A stretch of DNA of 64,000 bases from Xylocopa sonorina (GCF_050948175.1 NW_027490222.1:434001-498000), one strand, 5' to 3'; positions 25,845-38,275 are shown, counted from the first letter of the stretch. The notes: generated by a model from the letters alone, not told the origin. Numbers and translations: made by a program.

Positions 25845-28800
25845 CTCATTTCCATGTTTCATGGTAAGATATAATATGATTTGCGAAGTATTATGTATTC
25901 CTGTTCTACACTTCAAATGAATGTAAATGCGACACTTCCTTGCAAGGAAATAGCGTTTGCAGATGTCTACGTATCGTAGGGATAGAGTTCTAATGCTTCT
26001 TGAAACGACATATCGCACCTCATTTCTATGTTTCATGATAAGATATAATATTCATTGCGAAGTGTTATGCATTCCTCGTCTACGATTCAAATGGATGAAA
26101 ATGCGACACTTCCTTGCTAGGAAATAGCGTTTGCAGATGTCTACGTATCGAAGCAATAGTGTTCAAATGCCTCTTAAAACAAGATATCGCAACTCATTTC
26201 TATGTTTCATGATAAGATGTAATATCCATTGCGAAGTGTTATGTATTCCTCGCCTACACTTCAAATGAATGTAAATGCGACACTTCCTTGCTAGGAAATA
26301 GCGTTTGCAGATGTCTACGTATTGAAGCAATGGAGTTCAAATGCTTCTTAAAACGAGATATTGCATCTCATATCTATGTTTCATGATAAGACATAATATT
26401 CATTGCGAAGTGTTATGCATTTCTCGTCTACGATTCAAATGAATGTAAATGCGACACTTCCTTGCAAGGAAATAGCGTTTGCAGATGTCTACGTATCACA
26501 GCAATAGAGTTCTTGTGATTCTTAGAACGCGATATCGCATCTCATTTCTATGTTTCATGGTATGGTATAATATGATATGCGAAGTGTTATGTATTCCTCG
26601 TCTACACTACAAATGAATGTGAATGCGACTCTTCCTCGCTAGGAAATGGCGTTTGCAGATGTCTACGTATCGTAGCAATAGATTTCTAATGCTTCTTAAA
26701 ACGCGATATCGCATCTCATTTCTATGTTTCATGGTAAGATATAATATGCATTGCGAAGTGTTATGCATTCCTCGTCTACGATTCAAATGCATGTAAATGC
26801 GACACTTCCTTGCTAGGAAATAGCGTTTGCAGATGTCTACGTATCGAAGCAATAGTGTTCAAATGCTTCTTAAAACAAGATATCGCATCTCATTTCTATG
26901 TTTCATGATAAGATGTAATATTCATTGCGAAGTGTTATGTATTCCTCGCCTACACTTCAAATGAATGTAAATGCGACACTTCCTTCCAAGGAAATAGCGT
27001 TTGCAGATGTCTACGTATCGTGGCAATAGAGTTCTTATGATTCTTAAAACGCGATATCGCATCTCATTTCTATGTTTCATGGTAAGGTATAATATGATTT
27101 GCGAAGTGTTATGTATTCCTTGTCTACACTTCAAATGAATGTAAATGCGACACTTCCTTGCAAGGAAATAGCGTTTGGAGATGTCTACATATCGTAGCAA
27201 TAGAGTTCTTATGATTCTTAAAACGCGACATCAAATCTCATTTCTGTGTTTCATGGTAAGATATAATATGATTTGCGAAGTGTTATGTATTCCTCGTCTA
27301 CACTTCAAATGAATGTAAATGCGACACTTCCTTGCAAGGAAATAGCGTTTGCAGATGTCTACGTATCGTAGCAATAGAGTTCTAATGATTCTTAAAACGA
27401 GATATCGCATCTCATTTTTATGTTTCATGATAAGATATAATATTCATTGCGAAGTGTTATGCATTCCTCGTCTACACTTCAAATGAATGTAAATGCCACA
27501 CTTCCCTGCTAGGAAATAGCGTCTGCAGATGACTGGGTATCGTAGCAATAGAGTTCTAATGCTTCTTAAAACGCGATATCGCATCTCATTCCTCTGTTTC
27601 ATGGTAAGATATAATATGATTTGCGAAGTGTTATGTATTCCTCTTCTACACTTCAAATGAATGAAAATGCGGCTCTTCCTTGCAAGGAAATAGCGTTTGC
27701 AGATGTCTACATATCGTAGCAATAGAGTTCTAATGCTTCTTAAAACGCGATATCGCATCTCATTTCCATGTTTCATGGTAAGAATTAATATGATTGGGGA
27801 AGTGTTATGTATTCCTCGTCTACACTTCAAATGAATGTAAATGCGACACTTCCTTGCAAGGAAATAGAGTTTGCAAATGTCTACCTATCTTAGCAATAGT
27901 GTTCTAATACTTCTTAAAACACGATATCGCATCTCATTTCTATGTTTCACGGTAAGATATAATATGATTTGCGAAGTGTTATGTATTCCTCGTCTACACT
28001 TCAAATGAATGTAAATGCGACACTTCCTTGCAAGGAAATAGCGTTTGCAGATGTCTACGTGTCGTAGCAATAGAGAGCTTATGATTCTTAAAACGCGATA
28101 TCGCATCTCATTTCTATGTTTCATGGTAAGATATAATATGATTGGGGAAGTGTTATGTATTCCTCGTCTACACTTCAAATGAATGTAAATGCGACACTTC
28201 CTTGCAAGGAAATAGAGTTTGCAAATGTCTACCTATCTTAGCAATAGTGTTCTAATACTTCTTAAAACGCGATATCGCATCTCATTTCTATGTTTCACGG
28301 TAAGATATAATATGATTTGCGAAGTATTATGTAGTCCTCGTCTACACTTCAAATGAATGTAAATGCGACACTTCCTTGCTAGGAAATAGCGTTTGCAGAT
28401 GTCTACCTATCGTAGCAATAGAGTTCTAATGCTTCTTAAAACGCGATATCGCATCTCATTTCTATGTTTCATGGTAAGATATAATATGATTTGCGAAGTG
28501 TTATGTATTCCTCTTCTACACTTCAAATGAATGTAAATGCGACACTTCCTTGCAAGGAAATAGGGTTTGCAGATGTCTACGTATCGAAGCAATAGAGTTC
28601 AAATGCTTATTAAGACGCGATATCACATCTCATTTCTATGTTTCATGGTAAGATATAATATGATTTGCGATGTGTTATGTATTCCTCGTCTACACTTCAA
28701 ATGAATGTAAATGCCACACTTCCCTGCTAGGAACTAGCTTCTGCAGATGACTAGGGATCGTAGCAATAGAGTTCTAATGCTTCATAAAGCGCGATATCGC

Positions 28801-29149
28801 ATCTCATTTCTATGTTTCATGGTAAGATAAAATATGATTTGCGAAGTGTCATGTGTTCTTCGTCTACACATCAAATGAATGTAAATGCGACTCTTCCTTG
28901 CAAGGAAATAGCGTTTGCATATGTCTACGTATCATAGCAATAGAGTTCCAATGCTTCTTAAAACGCGATATCGCATCTCATTTCTATGTTCATGGTAACA
29001 TATAATATGATTGTGGAAGTGTTATGTATTACTCGTCTACACTTCAAATGAATGTAAATGCGACACTTCCTTGCAAGGAAATAGCGTTTGCAGATGTCTA
29101 CGTATCGTAGTAATAGAGTTCTTATGATTCTTAGAACGCGATATCGCAT
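25845..29149 (+). repeat. 19-monomer HOR, period 3305 bp, copy 1
   Basis: Markers recur at +3305 (19 x 174 minus 1): GTATTATGTATTCCTG near 25888 and 29193, GGTATGGTATAATATG near 26561 and 29866, TTTGGAGATGTCTAC near 27174 and 30479, and AGAATTAATATGATTGGGG near 27781 and 31086. Differences are few and single-base, implying recent duplication. The left edge is clear because 25740-25840 does not match 29045-29145. Confidence 0.88.
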
Positions 29150-32100
29150 CTCATTTCCATGTTTCATGGTAAGATATAATATGATTTGCGAAGTATTATG
29201 TATTCCTGTTCTACACTTCAAATGAATGTAAATGCGACACTTCCTTGCAAGGAAATAGCGTTTGCAGATGTCTACGTATCGTAGGGATAGAGTTCTAATG
29301 CTTCTTGAAACGACATATCGCACCTCATTTCTATGTTTCATGATAAGATATAATATTCATTGCGAAGTGTTATGCATTCCTCGTCTACGATTCAAATGGA
29401 TGAAAATGCGACACTTCCTTGCTAGGAAATAGCGTTTGCAGATGTCTACGTATCGAAGCAATAGTGTTCAAATGCCTCTTAAAACAAGATATCGCAACTC
29501 ATTTCTATGTTTCATGATAAGATGTAATATCCATTGCGAAGTGTTATGTATTCCTCGCCTACACTTCAAATGAATGTAAATGCGACACTTCCTTGCTAGG
29601 AAATAGCGTTTGCAGATGTCTACGTATTGAAGCAATGGAGTTCAAATGCTTCTTAAAACGAGATATTGCATCTCATATCTATGTTTCATGATAAGACATA
29701 ATATTCATTGCGAAGTGTTATGCATTTCTCGTCTACGATTCAAATGAATGTAAATGCGACACTTCCTTGCAAGGAAATAGCGTTTGCAGATGTCTACGTA
29801 TCACAGCAATAGAGTTCTTGTGATTCTTAGAACGCGATATCGCATCTCATTTCTATGTTTCATGGTATGGTATAATATGATATGCGAAGTGTTATGTATT
29901 CCTCGTCTACACTACAAATGAATGTGAATGCGACTCTTCCTCGCTAGGAAATGGCGTTTGCAGATGTCTACGTATCGTAGCAATAGATTTCTAATGCTTC
30001 TTAAAACGCGATATCGCATCTCATTTCTATGTTTCATGGTAAGATATAATATGCATTGCGAAGTGTTATGCATTCCTCGTCTACGATTCAAATGCATGTA
30101 AATGCGACACTTCCTTGCTAGGAAATAGCGTTTGCAGATGTCTACGTATCGAAGCAATAGTGTTCAAATGCTTCTTAAAACAAGATATCGCATCTCATTT
30201 CTATGTTTCATGATAAGATGTAATATTCATTGCGAAGTGTTATGTATTCCTCGCCTACACTTCAAATGAATGTAAATGCGACACTTCCTTCCAAGGAAAT
30301 AGCGTTTGCAGATGTCTACGTATCGTGGCAATAGAGTTCTTATGATTCTTAAAACGCGATATCGCATCTCATTTCTATGTTTCATGGTAAGGTATAATAT
30401 GATTTGCGAAGTGTTATGTATTCCTTGTCTACACTTCAAATGAATGTAAATGCGACACTTCCTTGCAAGGAAATAGCGTTTGGAGATGTCTACATATCGT
30501 AGCAATAGAGTTCTTATGATTCTTAAAACGCGACATCAAATCTCATTTCTGTGTTTCATGGTAAGATATAATATGATTTGCGAAGTGTTATGTATTCCTC
30601 GTCTACACTTCAAATGAATGTAAATGCGACACTTCCTTGCAAGGAAATAGCGTTTGCAGATGTCTACGTATCGTAGCAATAGAGTTCTAATGATTCTTAA
30701 AACGAGATATCGCATCTCATTTTTATGTTTCATGATAAGATATAATATTCATTGCGAAGTGTTATGCATTCCTCGTCTACACTTCAAATGAATGTAAATG
30801 CCACACTTCCCTGCTAGGAAATAGCGTCTGCAGATGACTGGGTATCGTAGCAATAGAGTTCTAATGCTTCTTAAAACGCGATATCGCATCTCATTCCTCT
30901 GTTTCATGGTAAGATATAATATGATTTGCGAAGTGTTATGTATTCCTCTTCTACACTTCAAATGAATGAAAATGCGGCTCTTCCTTGCAAGGAAATAGCG
31001 TTTGCAGATGTCTACATATCGTAGCAATAGAGTTCTAATGCTTCTTAAAACGCGATATCGCATCTCATTTCCATGTTTCATGGTAAGAATTAATATGATT
31101 GGGGAAGTGTTATGTATTCCTCGTCTACACTTCAAATGAATGTAAATGCGACACTTCCTTGCAAGGAAATAGAGTTTGCAAATGTCTACCTATCTTAGCA
31201 ATAGTGTTCTAATACTTCTTAAAACACGATATCGCATCTCATTTCTATGTTTCACGGTAAGATATAATATGATTTGCGAAGTGTTATGTATTCCTCGTCT
31301 ACACTTCAAATGAATGTAAATGCGACACTTCCTTGCAAGGAAATAGCGTTTGCAGATGTCTACGTGTCGTAGCAATAGAGAGCTTATGATTCTTAAAACG
31401 CGATATCGCATCTCATTTCTATGTTTCATGGTAAGATATAATATGATTGGGGAAGTGTTATGTATTCCTCGTCTACACTTCAAATGAATGTAAATGCGAC
31501 ACTTCCTTGCAAGGAAATAGAGTTTGCAAATGTCTACCTATCTTAGCAATAGTGTTCTAATACTTCTTAAAACGCGATATCGCATCTCATTTCTATGTTT
31601 CACGGTAAGATATAATATGATTTGCGAAGTATTATGTAGTCCTCGTCTACACTTCAAATGAATGTAAATGCGACACTTCCTTGCTAGGAAATAGCGTTTG
31701 CAGATGTCTACCTATCGTAGCAATAGAGTTCTAATGCTTCTTAAAACGCGATATCGCATCTCATTTCTATGTTTCATGGTAAGATATAATATGATTTGCG
31801 AAGTGTTATGTATTCCTCTTCTACACTTCAAATGAATGTAAATGCGACACTTCCTTGCAAGGAAATAGGGTTTGCAGATGTCTACGTATCGAAGCAATAG
31901 AGTTCAAATGCTTATTAAGACGCGATATCACATCTCATTTCTATGTTTCATGGTAAGATATAATATGATTTGCGATGTGTTATGTATTCCTCGTCTACAC
32001 TTCAAATGAATGTAAATGCCACACTTCCCTGCTAGGAACTAGCTTCTGCAGATGACTAGGGATCGTAGCAATAGAGTTCTAATGCTTCATAAAGCGCGAT

Positions 32101-32454
32101 ATCGCATCTCATTTCTATGTTTCATGGTAAGATAAAATATGATTTGCGAAGTGTCATGTGTTCTTCGTCTACACATCAAATGAATGTAAATGCGACTCTT
32201 CCTTGCAAGGAAATAGCGTTTGCATATGTCTACGTATCGTAGCAATAGAGTTCCAATGCTTCTTAAAACGCGATATCGCATCTCATTTCTATGTTCATGG
32301 TAACATATAATATGATTGTGGAAGTGTTATGTATTACTCGTCTACACTTCAAATGAATGTAAATGCGACACTTCCTTGCAAGGAAATAGCGTTTGCAGAT
32401 GTCTACGTATCGTAGTAATAGAGTTCTTATGATTCTTAGAACGCGATATCGCAT
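29150..32454 (+). repeat. 19-monomer HOR, period 3305 bp, copy 2
   Basis: Nearly identical to copy 1. Its last part (about 28650-29150 and 31955-32455) is in turn a copy of 24660-25150 at offset 4002 (23 x 174), and carries a shared 1-bp deletion, TATGTTCATGG, near 28986 and 32291. One visible difference is CATAGC near 28935 against CGTAGC near 32240. Confidence 0.88.
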
Positions 32455-32870
32455 CTCATTTCCATGTTTCATGGTAAGATATAATATGATTTGCGAAGTA
32501 TTATGTATTCCTGTTCTACACTTCAAATGAATGTAAATGCGACACTTCCTTGCAAGGAAATAGCGTTTGCAGATGTCTACGTATCGTAGGGATAGAGTTC
32601 TAATGCTTCTTAAAACGACATATCGCACCTCATTTCTATGTTTCATGATAAGATATAATATTCATTGCGAAGTGTTATGCATTCCTCGTCTACGATTCAA
32701 ATGGATGAAAATGCGACACTTCCTTGCTAGGAAATAGCGTTTGCAGATGTCTACGTATCGAAGCAATAGTGTTCAAATGCCTCTTAAAACAAGATATCGC
32801 AACTCATTTCTATGTTTCATGATAAGATGTAATATCCATTGCGAAGTGTTATGTATTCCTCGCCTACACT
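32455..32870 (+). repeat. 19-monomer HOR, truncated copy 3
   Basis: The 3305-bp period continues to about 32870. There the register changes to offset 3131 (18 x 174 minus 1): the ATCACAGCAATAG marker of 29800 appears at 32931. One monomer has therefore been skipped relative to the 19-monomer unit. Confidence 0.7.
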
Positions 32871-34560
32871 ACAAATGAATGTAAATGCGACACTTCCTTG
32901 CAAGGAAATAGCGTTTGCAGATGTGTACGTATCACAGCAATAGAGTTCTTGTGATTCTTAGAACGCGATATCGCATCTCATTTCTATGTTTCATGGTAAG
33001 GTATAATATGATATGCGAAGTGTTATGTATTCCTCGTCTACACTTCAAATGAATGTGAATGCGACTCTTCCTCGCTAGGAAATGGCGTTTGCAGATGTCT
33101 ACGTATCGTAGCAATAGATTTCTAATGCTTCTTAAAACGCGATATCGCATCTCATTTCTATGTTTCATGGTAAGATATAATATGATTTGCGAAGAGTCAT
33201 GTATTCCACGACTACACTTCAAATGAATGTAAATGCGACACTACCTTGCTAGGAAATAGCGTCTGCAGATGTATAGGTATCCTAGCAATAGAGTTCTAAT
33301 GCTTCTTAAAACGCGATATCGCATCTCATTTCTATGTTTCATGGTAAGATATAATATGATTTGCGAAGTGTTATGTATTCCTCGTCTACACTTCAAATGA
33401 ATGTAAGTGCGACACTTCCTTGCAAGGAAGTAGCGTTTGCAAATGTCTACCTATCGTAGCAATAGTGTTCTCATGCTTCTTAAAACGCGATATCGCATCT
33501 CATTTCTATGTTTCATGGTAAGATATAATATGATTTGCGAAGTGTAATGTATTCTTCGTCCACACTTGAAATGAATGTAAATGCGACACTTCCTTGCAAG
33601 GAAATAGCGTTTGCATATGCCTACGTATCGTAGCAATAGAGTTCTAATGCTTCTTAAAACGCGATATCGCATCTCATTTCCATGCTTCATGGTAAGATAT
33701 AATATGATTTGCGATGTGTTATGTATTCCTCTTCTACACTTCAAATGAATGTAAATGCGACACTTCCTTGCAAGGAAATAGCGTTTGCAGATGTCTACGT
33801 AGCGTAGGGATAGAGTTCTAATGCTTCTTAAAACGACATATCGCACCTCATTTCTATGTTTCATGATAAGATATAATATGCATTGCGAAGTGTTATGCAT
33901 TCCTCGTCTACGATTCAAATGCATGTAAATGCGACACTTCCTTGCTAGGAAATAGCGTTTGCAGATGTCTACGTATCGAAGCAATAGTGTTCAAATGCTT
34001 CTTAAAACAAGATATCGCATCTCATTTCTATGTTTCATGATAAGATGTAATATTCATTGCGAAGTGTTATGTATTCCTCGCCTACACTTCAAATGAATGT
34101 AAATGCGACACTTCCTTGCTAGGAAATAGCGTTTGCAGATGCCTACGTCTACGAAGCAATAGAGTTCAAATGCTTTTTAAAACGAGATATTGCATCTCAT
34201 ATCTATGTTTCATGATAAGATATAATAATCTTTGCGAATTGTTATGCATTCCTCGTCTACGATTCAAATGAATGTAAATGCTACACTTCCTTGCAAGGAA
34301 ATGGCGTTTGCAGATGTCTACGTATCGTAGCATTGAATTTCTGATGCTTCTTAAAACGCGATATCGCATCTCATTTCTATGTTTCATGGTAAGATATAAT
34401 ATGATATGCGAAGTGTTATGTATTCCTCGTCTATACTTCAAATGAATGTAAATGCGACTCTTCCTTGCAAGGAAATAGCGTTTGCAGATGTCAACGTATC
34501 GTAGCAATAGAGCTCTAATGCTTCTTAAAACGCGATATCGCATCTCATTTCTATGTTTCA
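32870..34560 (+). repeat. Heterogeneous monomers leading into the 5-monomer block
   Basis: Ordinary satellite with several private variants: CACGACTACACTTC near 33208, GTATAGGTATCCTAGC near 33272, and a CTACGTCTACGAAGC junction at about 34143 where a CTACGT motif is repeated. The whole stretch recurs at +10612 (43482-45172). Confidence 0.7.
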
Positions 34561-36722
34561 TGGTAAGATATATTATGATTTGCGAAGTGCTATGTATTCC
34601 TTGTCTACACTTCAAATGAATGTAAATGCGACACTTCTTTGCAAAGAAATAGCGTTTGCAGATGTCTACGTATCGTAGCATTGAATTTCTGATGCTTCTT
34701 AAAACGCGATATCGCATCTCATTTCTATGTTTCATGGTAAGATATAATAAGATATGCGAAGTGTTACGTATTCCTCGTCTATACTTCAAATGAATGTAAA
34801 TGCGACTCTTCCTTGCAAGGAAATAGCGTTTGCAGATGTCAACGTATCGTAGCAATAGAGCTCTAGTGCTTCTTAAAACGCGATATCGCATCTCATTTCT
34901 ATGTTTCATGGTAAGATATAATATGATTGGGGAAGTGTTATGTATTCCTCGTCTACACTTCAAATGAATGTAAATGCGACACTTCCTTGCAAGGAAATAG
35001 CGTTTGCAGATGTCTACGTATCGTAGCAATAGAGTTCTTATGATTCTTAAAACGCGATATGGCAACTCATTTCTATGTTTCATGGTAAGATATAATATGA
35101 TTTGCGAAGTGTTATGTATTCCTCGTCTACACTTCAAATGAATGTAAATGCGACACTTCCTTGCTAGGAAATAGCGTTTGCAGATGTCTAGGTATCGTAG
35201 AAATAGAGTTCTAGTGCTTCTTAAAACGCGATATCGCATCTCATTTCTATGTTTCATGGTAAGATATATTATGATTTGCGAAGTGCTATGTATTCCTCGT
35301 CTACACTTCAAATGAATGTAAATGCCGCACTTCCTTGCAAGGATATAGCGTTTGGAGATGTCTACGTATCGTAGTAATGGAATTCTAATGCTTCTTAAAA
35401 CGCGATATCGCATCTCATTTCTATGTTTCATGGTAAGATATATTATGATTTGCGAAGTGCTATGTATTCCTTGTCTACACTTCAAATGAATGTAAATGCG
35501 ACACTTCTTTGCAAAGAAATAGCGTTTGCAGATGTCTACGTATCGTAGCATTGAATTTCTGATGCTTCTTAAAACGCGATATCGCATCTCATTTCTATGT
35601 TTCATGGTAAGATATAATATGATATGCGAAGTGTTACGTATTCCTCGTCTATACTTCAAATGAATGTAAATGCGACTCTTCCTTGCAAGGAAATAGCGTT
35701 TGCAGATGTCAACGTATCGTAGCAATAGAGCTCTAGTGCTTCTTAAAACGCGATATCGCATCTCATTTCTATGTTTCATGGTAAGATATAATATGATTGG
35801 GGAAGTGTTATGTATTCCTCGTCTACACTTCAAATGAATGTAAATGCGACACTTCCTTGCAAGGAAATAGCGTTTGCAGATGTCTACGTATCGTAGCAAT
35901 AGAGTTCTTATGATTCTTAAAACGCGATATGGCAACTCATTTCTATGTTTCATGGTAAGATATAATATGATTTGCGAAGTGTTATGTATTCCTCGTCTAC
36001 ACTTCAAATGAATGTAAATGCGACACTTCCTTGCTAGGAAATAGCGTTTGCAGATGTCTAGGTATCGTAGAAATAGAGTTCTAGTGCTTCTTAAAACGCG
36101 ATATCGCATCTCATTTCTATGTTTCATGGTAAGATATATTATGATTTGCGAAGTGCTATGTATTCCTCGTCTACACTTCAAATGAATGTAAATGCCGCAC
36201 TTCCTTGCAAGGAAATAGCGTTTGGAGATGTCTACGTATCGTAGTAATGGAATTCTAATGCTTCTTAAAACGCGATATCGCATCTCATTTCTATGTTTCA
36301 TGGTAAGATATATTATGATTTGCGAAGTGCTATGTATTCCTTGTCTACACTTCAAATGAATGTAAATGCGACACTTCTTTGCAAAGAAATAGCGTTTGCA
36401 GATGTCTACGTATCGTAGCATTGAATTTCTGATGCTTCTTAAAACGCGATATCGCATCTCATTTCTATGTTTCATGGTAAGATATAATATGATATGCGAA
36501 GTGTTACGTATTCCTCGTCTATACTTCAAATGAATGTAAATGCGACTCTTCCTTGCAAGGAAATAGCGTTTGCAGATGTCAACGTATCGTAGCAATAGAG
36601 CTCTAGTGCTTCTTAAAACGCGATATCGCATCTCATTTCTATGTTTCATGGTAAGATATAATATGATTGGGGAAGTGTTATGTATTCCTCGTCTACACTT
36701 CAAATGAATGTAAATGCGACAC

Positions 36723-36736
36723 TTCCTTGCAAGGAA
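36723..36736. other. 14-bp perfect palindrome in the monomer
   Basis: TTCCTTGCAAGGAA equals its own reverse complement. It recurs in a large share of monomers. The commonest variants (centre GCTA or CGCTA instead of TTGCAA) keep the outer TTCCT/AGGAA arms and alter only one central pair, so the arms look more constant than the core. It could extrude as a small cruciform or bind a symmetric protein dimer; no function is shown by sequence. Confidence 0.85.
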
Positions 36737-36753
36737 ATAGCGTTTGCAGATGT

Positions 36754-36766
36754 CTACGTATCGTAG
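36754..36766. other. Short hairpin, 5-bp stem with 3-nt loop
   Basis: CTACG-TAT-CGTAG can pair its arms around a 3-nt loop and includes TACGTA. Many monomers break one pair: CTAGG or CTACC on the left arm, CGAAG on the right. This element is therefore polymorphic rather than strictly kept and is useful as a subfamily marker. Confidence 0.75.
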
Positions 36767-36793
36767 CAATAGAGTTCTTATGATTCTTAAAAC

Positions 36794-36803
36794 GCGATAT
36801 CGC
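36794..36803. other. 10-bp palindrome with EcoRV site
   Basis: GCGATATCGC is a perfect palindrome containing GATATC. It is present in most monomers, so EcoRV digestion of genomic DNA should give a 174-bp ladder. One monomer subfamily carries GAGATATTGC here, which destroys both the symmetry and the site; others carry GCGAAATCGC or GCGATATGGC. Confidence 0.85.
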
Positions 36804-36845
36804 ATCTCATTTCTATGTTTCATGGTAAGATATAATATGATATGC

Positions 36846-36875
36846 GAAGTGTTACGTATTCCTCGTCTACACTTC
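36846..36875. other. 7-bp inverted repeat with 16-nt spacer
   Basis: GAAGTGT (36846-36852) is the reverse complement of ACACTTC (36869-36875), with a 16-nt spacer. Another ACACTTC lies near the start of most monomers, so the left arm has two possible partners. Monomers with ACGATTC in place of ACACTTC lose the nearer pairing. Confidence 0.75.
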
Positions 36876-37689
36876 AAATGAATGTAAATGCGACTCTTCC
36901 TTGCAAGGAAATAGCGTTTGCAGATGTCAACGTATCGTAGCAATAGAGCTCTAGTGCTTCTTAAAACGCGATATCGCATCTCATTTCTATGTTTCATGGT
37001 AAGATATAATATGATTGGGGAAGTGTTATGTATTCCTCGTCTACACTTCAAATGAATGTAAATGCGACACTTCCTTGCAAGGAAATGGCGTTTGCAGATG
37101 TCTACGTATCGTAGCATTGAATTTCTGATGCTTCTTAAAACGCGATATCGCATCTCATTTCTATGTTTCATGGTAAGATATAATATGATATGCGAAGTGT
37201 TATGTATTCCTCGTCTATACTTCAAATGAATGTAAATGCGACTCTTCCTTGCAAGGAAATAGCGTTTGCAGATGTCAACGTATCGTAGCAATAGAGCTCT
37301 AATGCTTCTTAAAACGCGATATCGCATCTCATTTCTATGTTTCATGGTAAGATATAATATGATTGGGGAAGTGTTATGTATTCCTCGTCTACACTTCAAA
37401 TGAATGTAAATGCGACACTTCCTTGCAAGGAAATAGCGTTTGCAGATGTCTACGTATCGTAGTAATGGAATTCTAATGCTTCTTAAAACGCGATATCGCA
37501 TCTCATTTCTATGTTTCATGGTAAGATATATTATGATTTGCGAAGTGTTATGTATTCCTCGTCTACACTTCAAATGAATGTAAATGCGACACTTCCTTGC
37601 AAGGAAATAGCGTTTGCAGATGTCTACGTATCGTAGCAATAGAGTTCTAATGATTCTTAAAACGAGATATCGCATCTCATTTTTATGTT

Positions 37690-38275
37690 TCATGATAAGA
37701 TATAATATTCATTGCGAAGTGTTATGCATTCCTCGTCTACACTTCAAATGAATGTAAATGCCACACTACCCTGCTAGGAAATAGCGTCTGCAGATGACTG
37801 GGTATCGTAGCAATAGAGTTCTAATGCTTCTTAAAACGCGATATCGCATCTCATTCCTCTGTTTCATGGTAAGATATAATATGATTTGCGAAGTGTTATG
37901 TATTCCTCTTCTACACTTCAAATGAATGAAAATGCGGCTCTTCCTTGCAAGGAAATAGCGTTTGCAGATGTCTACATATCGTAGCAATAGAGTTCTAATG
38001 CTTCTTAAAACGCGATATCGCATCTCATTTCCATGTTTCATGGTAAGAATTAATATGATTGGGGAAGTGTTATGTATTCCTCGTCTACACTTCAAATGAA
38101 TGTAAATGCGACACTTCCTTGCAAGGAAATAGAGTTTGCAAATGTCTACCTATCTTAGCAATAGTGTTCTAATACTTCTTAAAACACGATATCGCATCTC
38201 ATTTCTATGTTTCACGGTAAGATATAATATGATTTGCGAAGTGTTATGTATTCCTCGTCTACACTTCAAATGAAT
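37690..38275 (+). repeat. Copied fragment of the 19-monomer HOR
   Basis: Offset 6960 bp (40 x 174) relates this to about 30730-31315, with CATTCCTCTGTTTC, AATGCGGCTCTTCC and AGAATTAATATG in the same order. It carries ACACTACCCTGC where the source has ACACTTCCCTGC, a change passed on to the copies at 39156 and 41417. Confidence 0.8.

Larger units (their letters stand above)
34560..36830 (+). repeat. 5-monomer HOR, period 870 bp, about 2.6 copies
   Basis: CTCTAGTGCT occurs at 34861, 35731 and 36601, exactly 870 (5 x 174) apart. Each unit also holds TTCTTTGCAAAGAA, CATTGAATTTCTG, GATTGGGGAAG and GATATGGCAACTC, one per constituent monomer. It has no frame-breaking indel, which is why the antisense frame stays open for 1175 codons at 34166-37693. 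After 36830 the order breaks down: CTCTAGTGCT returns only 348 bp later (36949). Confidence 0.9.
36713..36886 (+). repeat. Representative satellite monomer, 174 bp
   Basis: This monomer is near the majority sequence and is given as a reference unit; the next one starts at 36887, exactly 174 bp on. In order it contains AATGCGACAC, a 14-bp palindrome, TAGCGTTTGCAGATG, a CTACG/CGTAG hairpin, CAATAGAGTTC, CTTAAAACGCG, a 10-bp palindrome, TTTCTATGTTTCATGG, TAAGATATAATATG and the GAAGTGT/ACACTTC inverted repeat. By my count a typical monomer has 63 G+C of 174 (36%) and 9 CpG. Recurrent variable sites are the palindrome core (GCAA, GCTA or CGCTA), the hairpin arm (CTACG, CTAGG or CTACC), CGTAG against CGAAG, and ACACTTC against ACGATTC. 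Phase choice is arbitrary. Confidence 0.95.

Noticed and set aside
36723..36736. Rho-independent terminator
   Set aside because: The palindrome has no loop of usual size and no following T-run, and it is repeated hundreds of times in a eukaryotic-type satellite.
36829..36842. TATAAT and GGTAAG motifs as promoter or splice signals
   Set aside because: GGTAAGATATAATATG is part of almost every monomer. It is AT-rich repeat sequence and no partner element or transcript boundary is visible.
36713..36886. CENP-B box
   Set aside because: The single TTCG context in the typical monomer fails the NTTCGNNNNANNCGGGN pattern at the required A and lacks CGGG.
36713..36886. Human alpha satellite or Arabidopsis 178-bp centromere repeat
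   Set aside because: Length is similar but the sequence motifs I associate with those families are absent. Family identity remains open pending a repeat-library search.
34166..37693. Long minus-strand reading frame as a repetitive protein gene
   Set aside because: It is the antisense of a satellite whose unit length is a multiple of three. Small indels in other blocks cut the same frame at random, starts often rely on TTG-type codons, the product resembles no known family, and there is no non-repeat 5' or 3' end.
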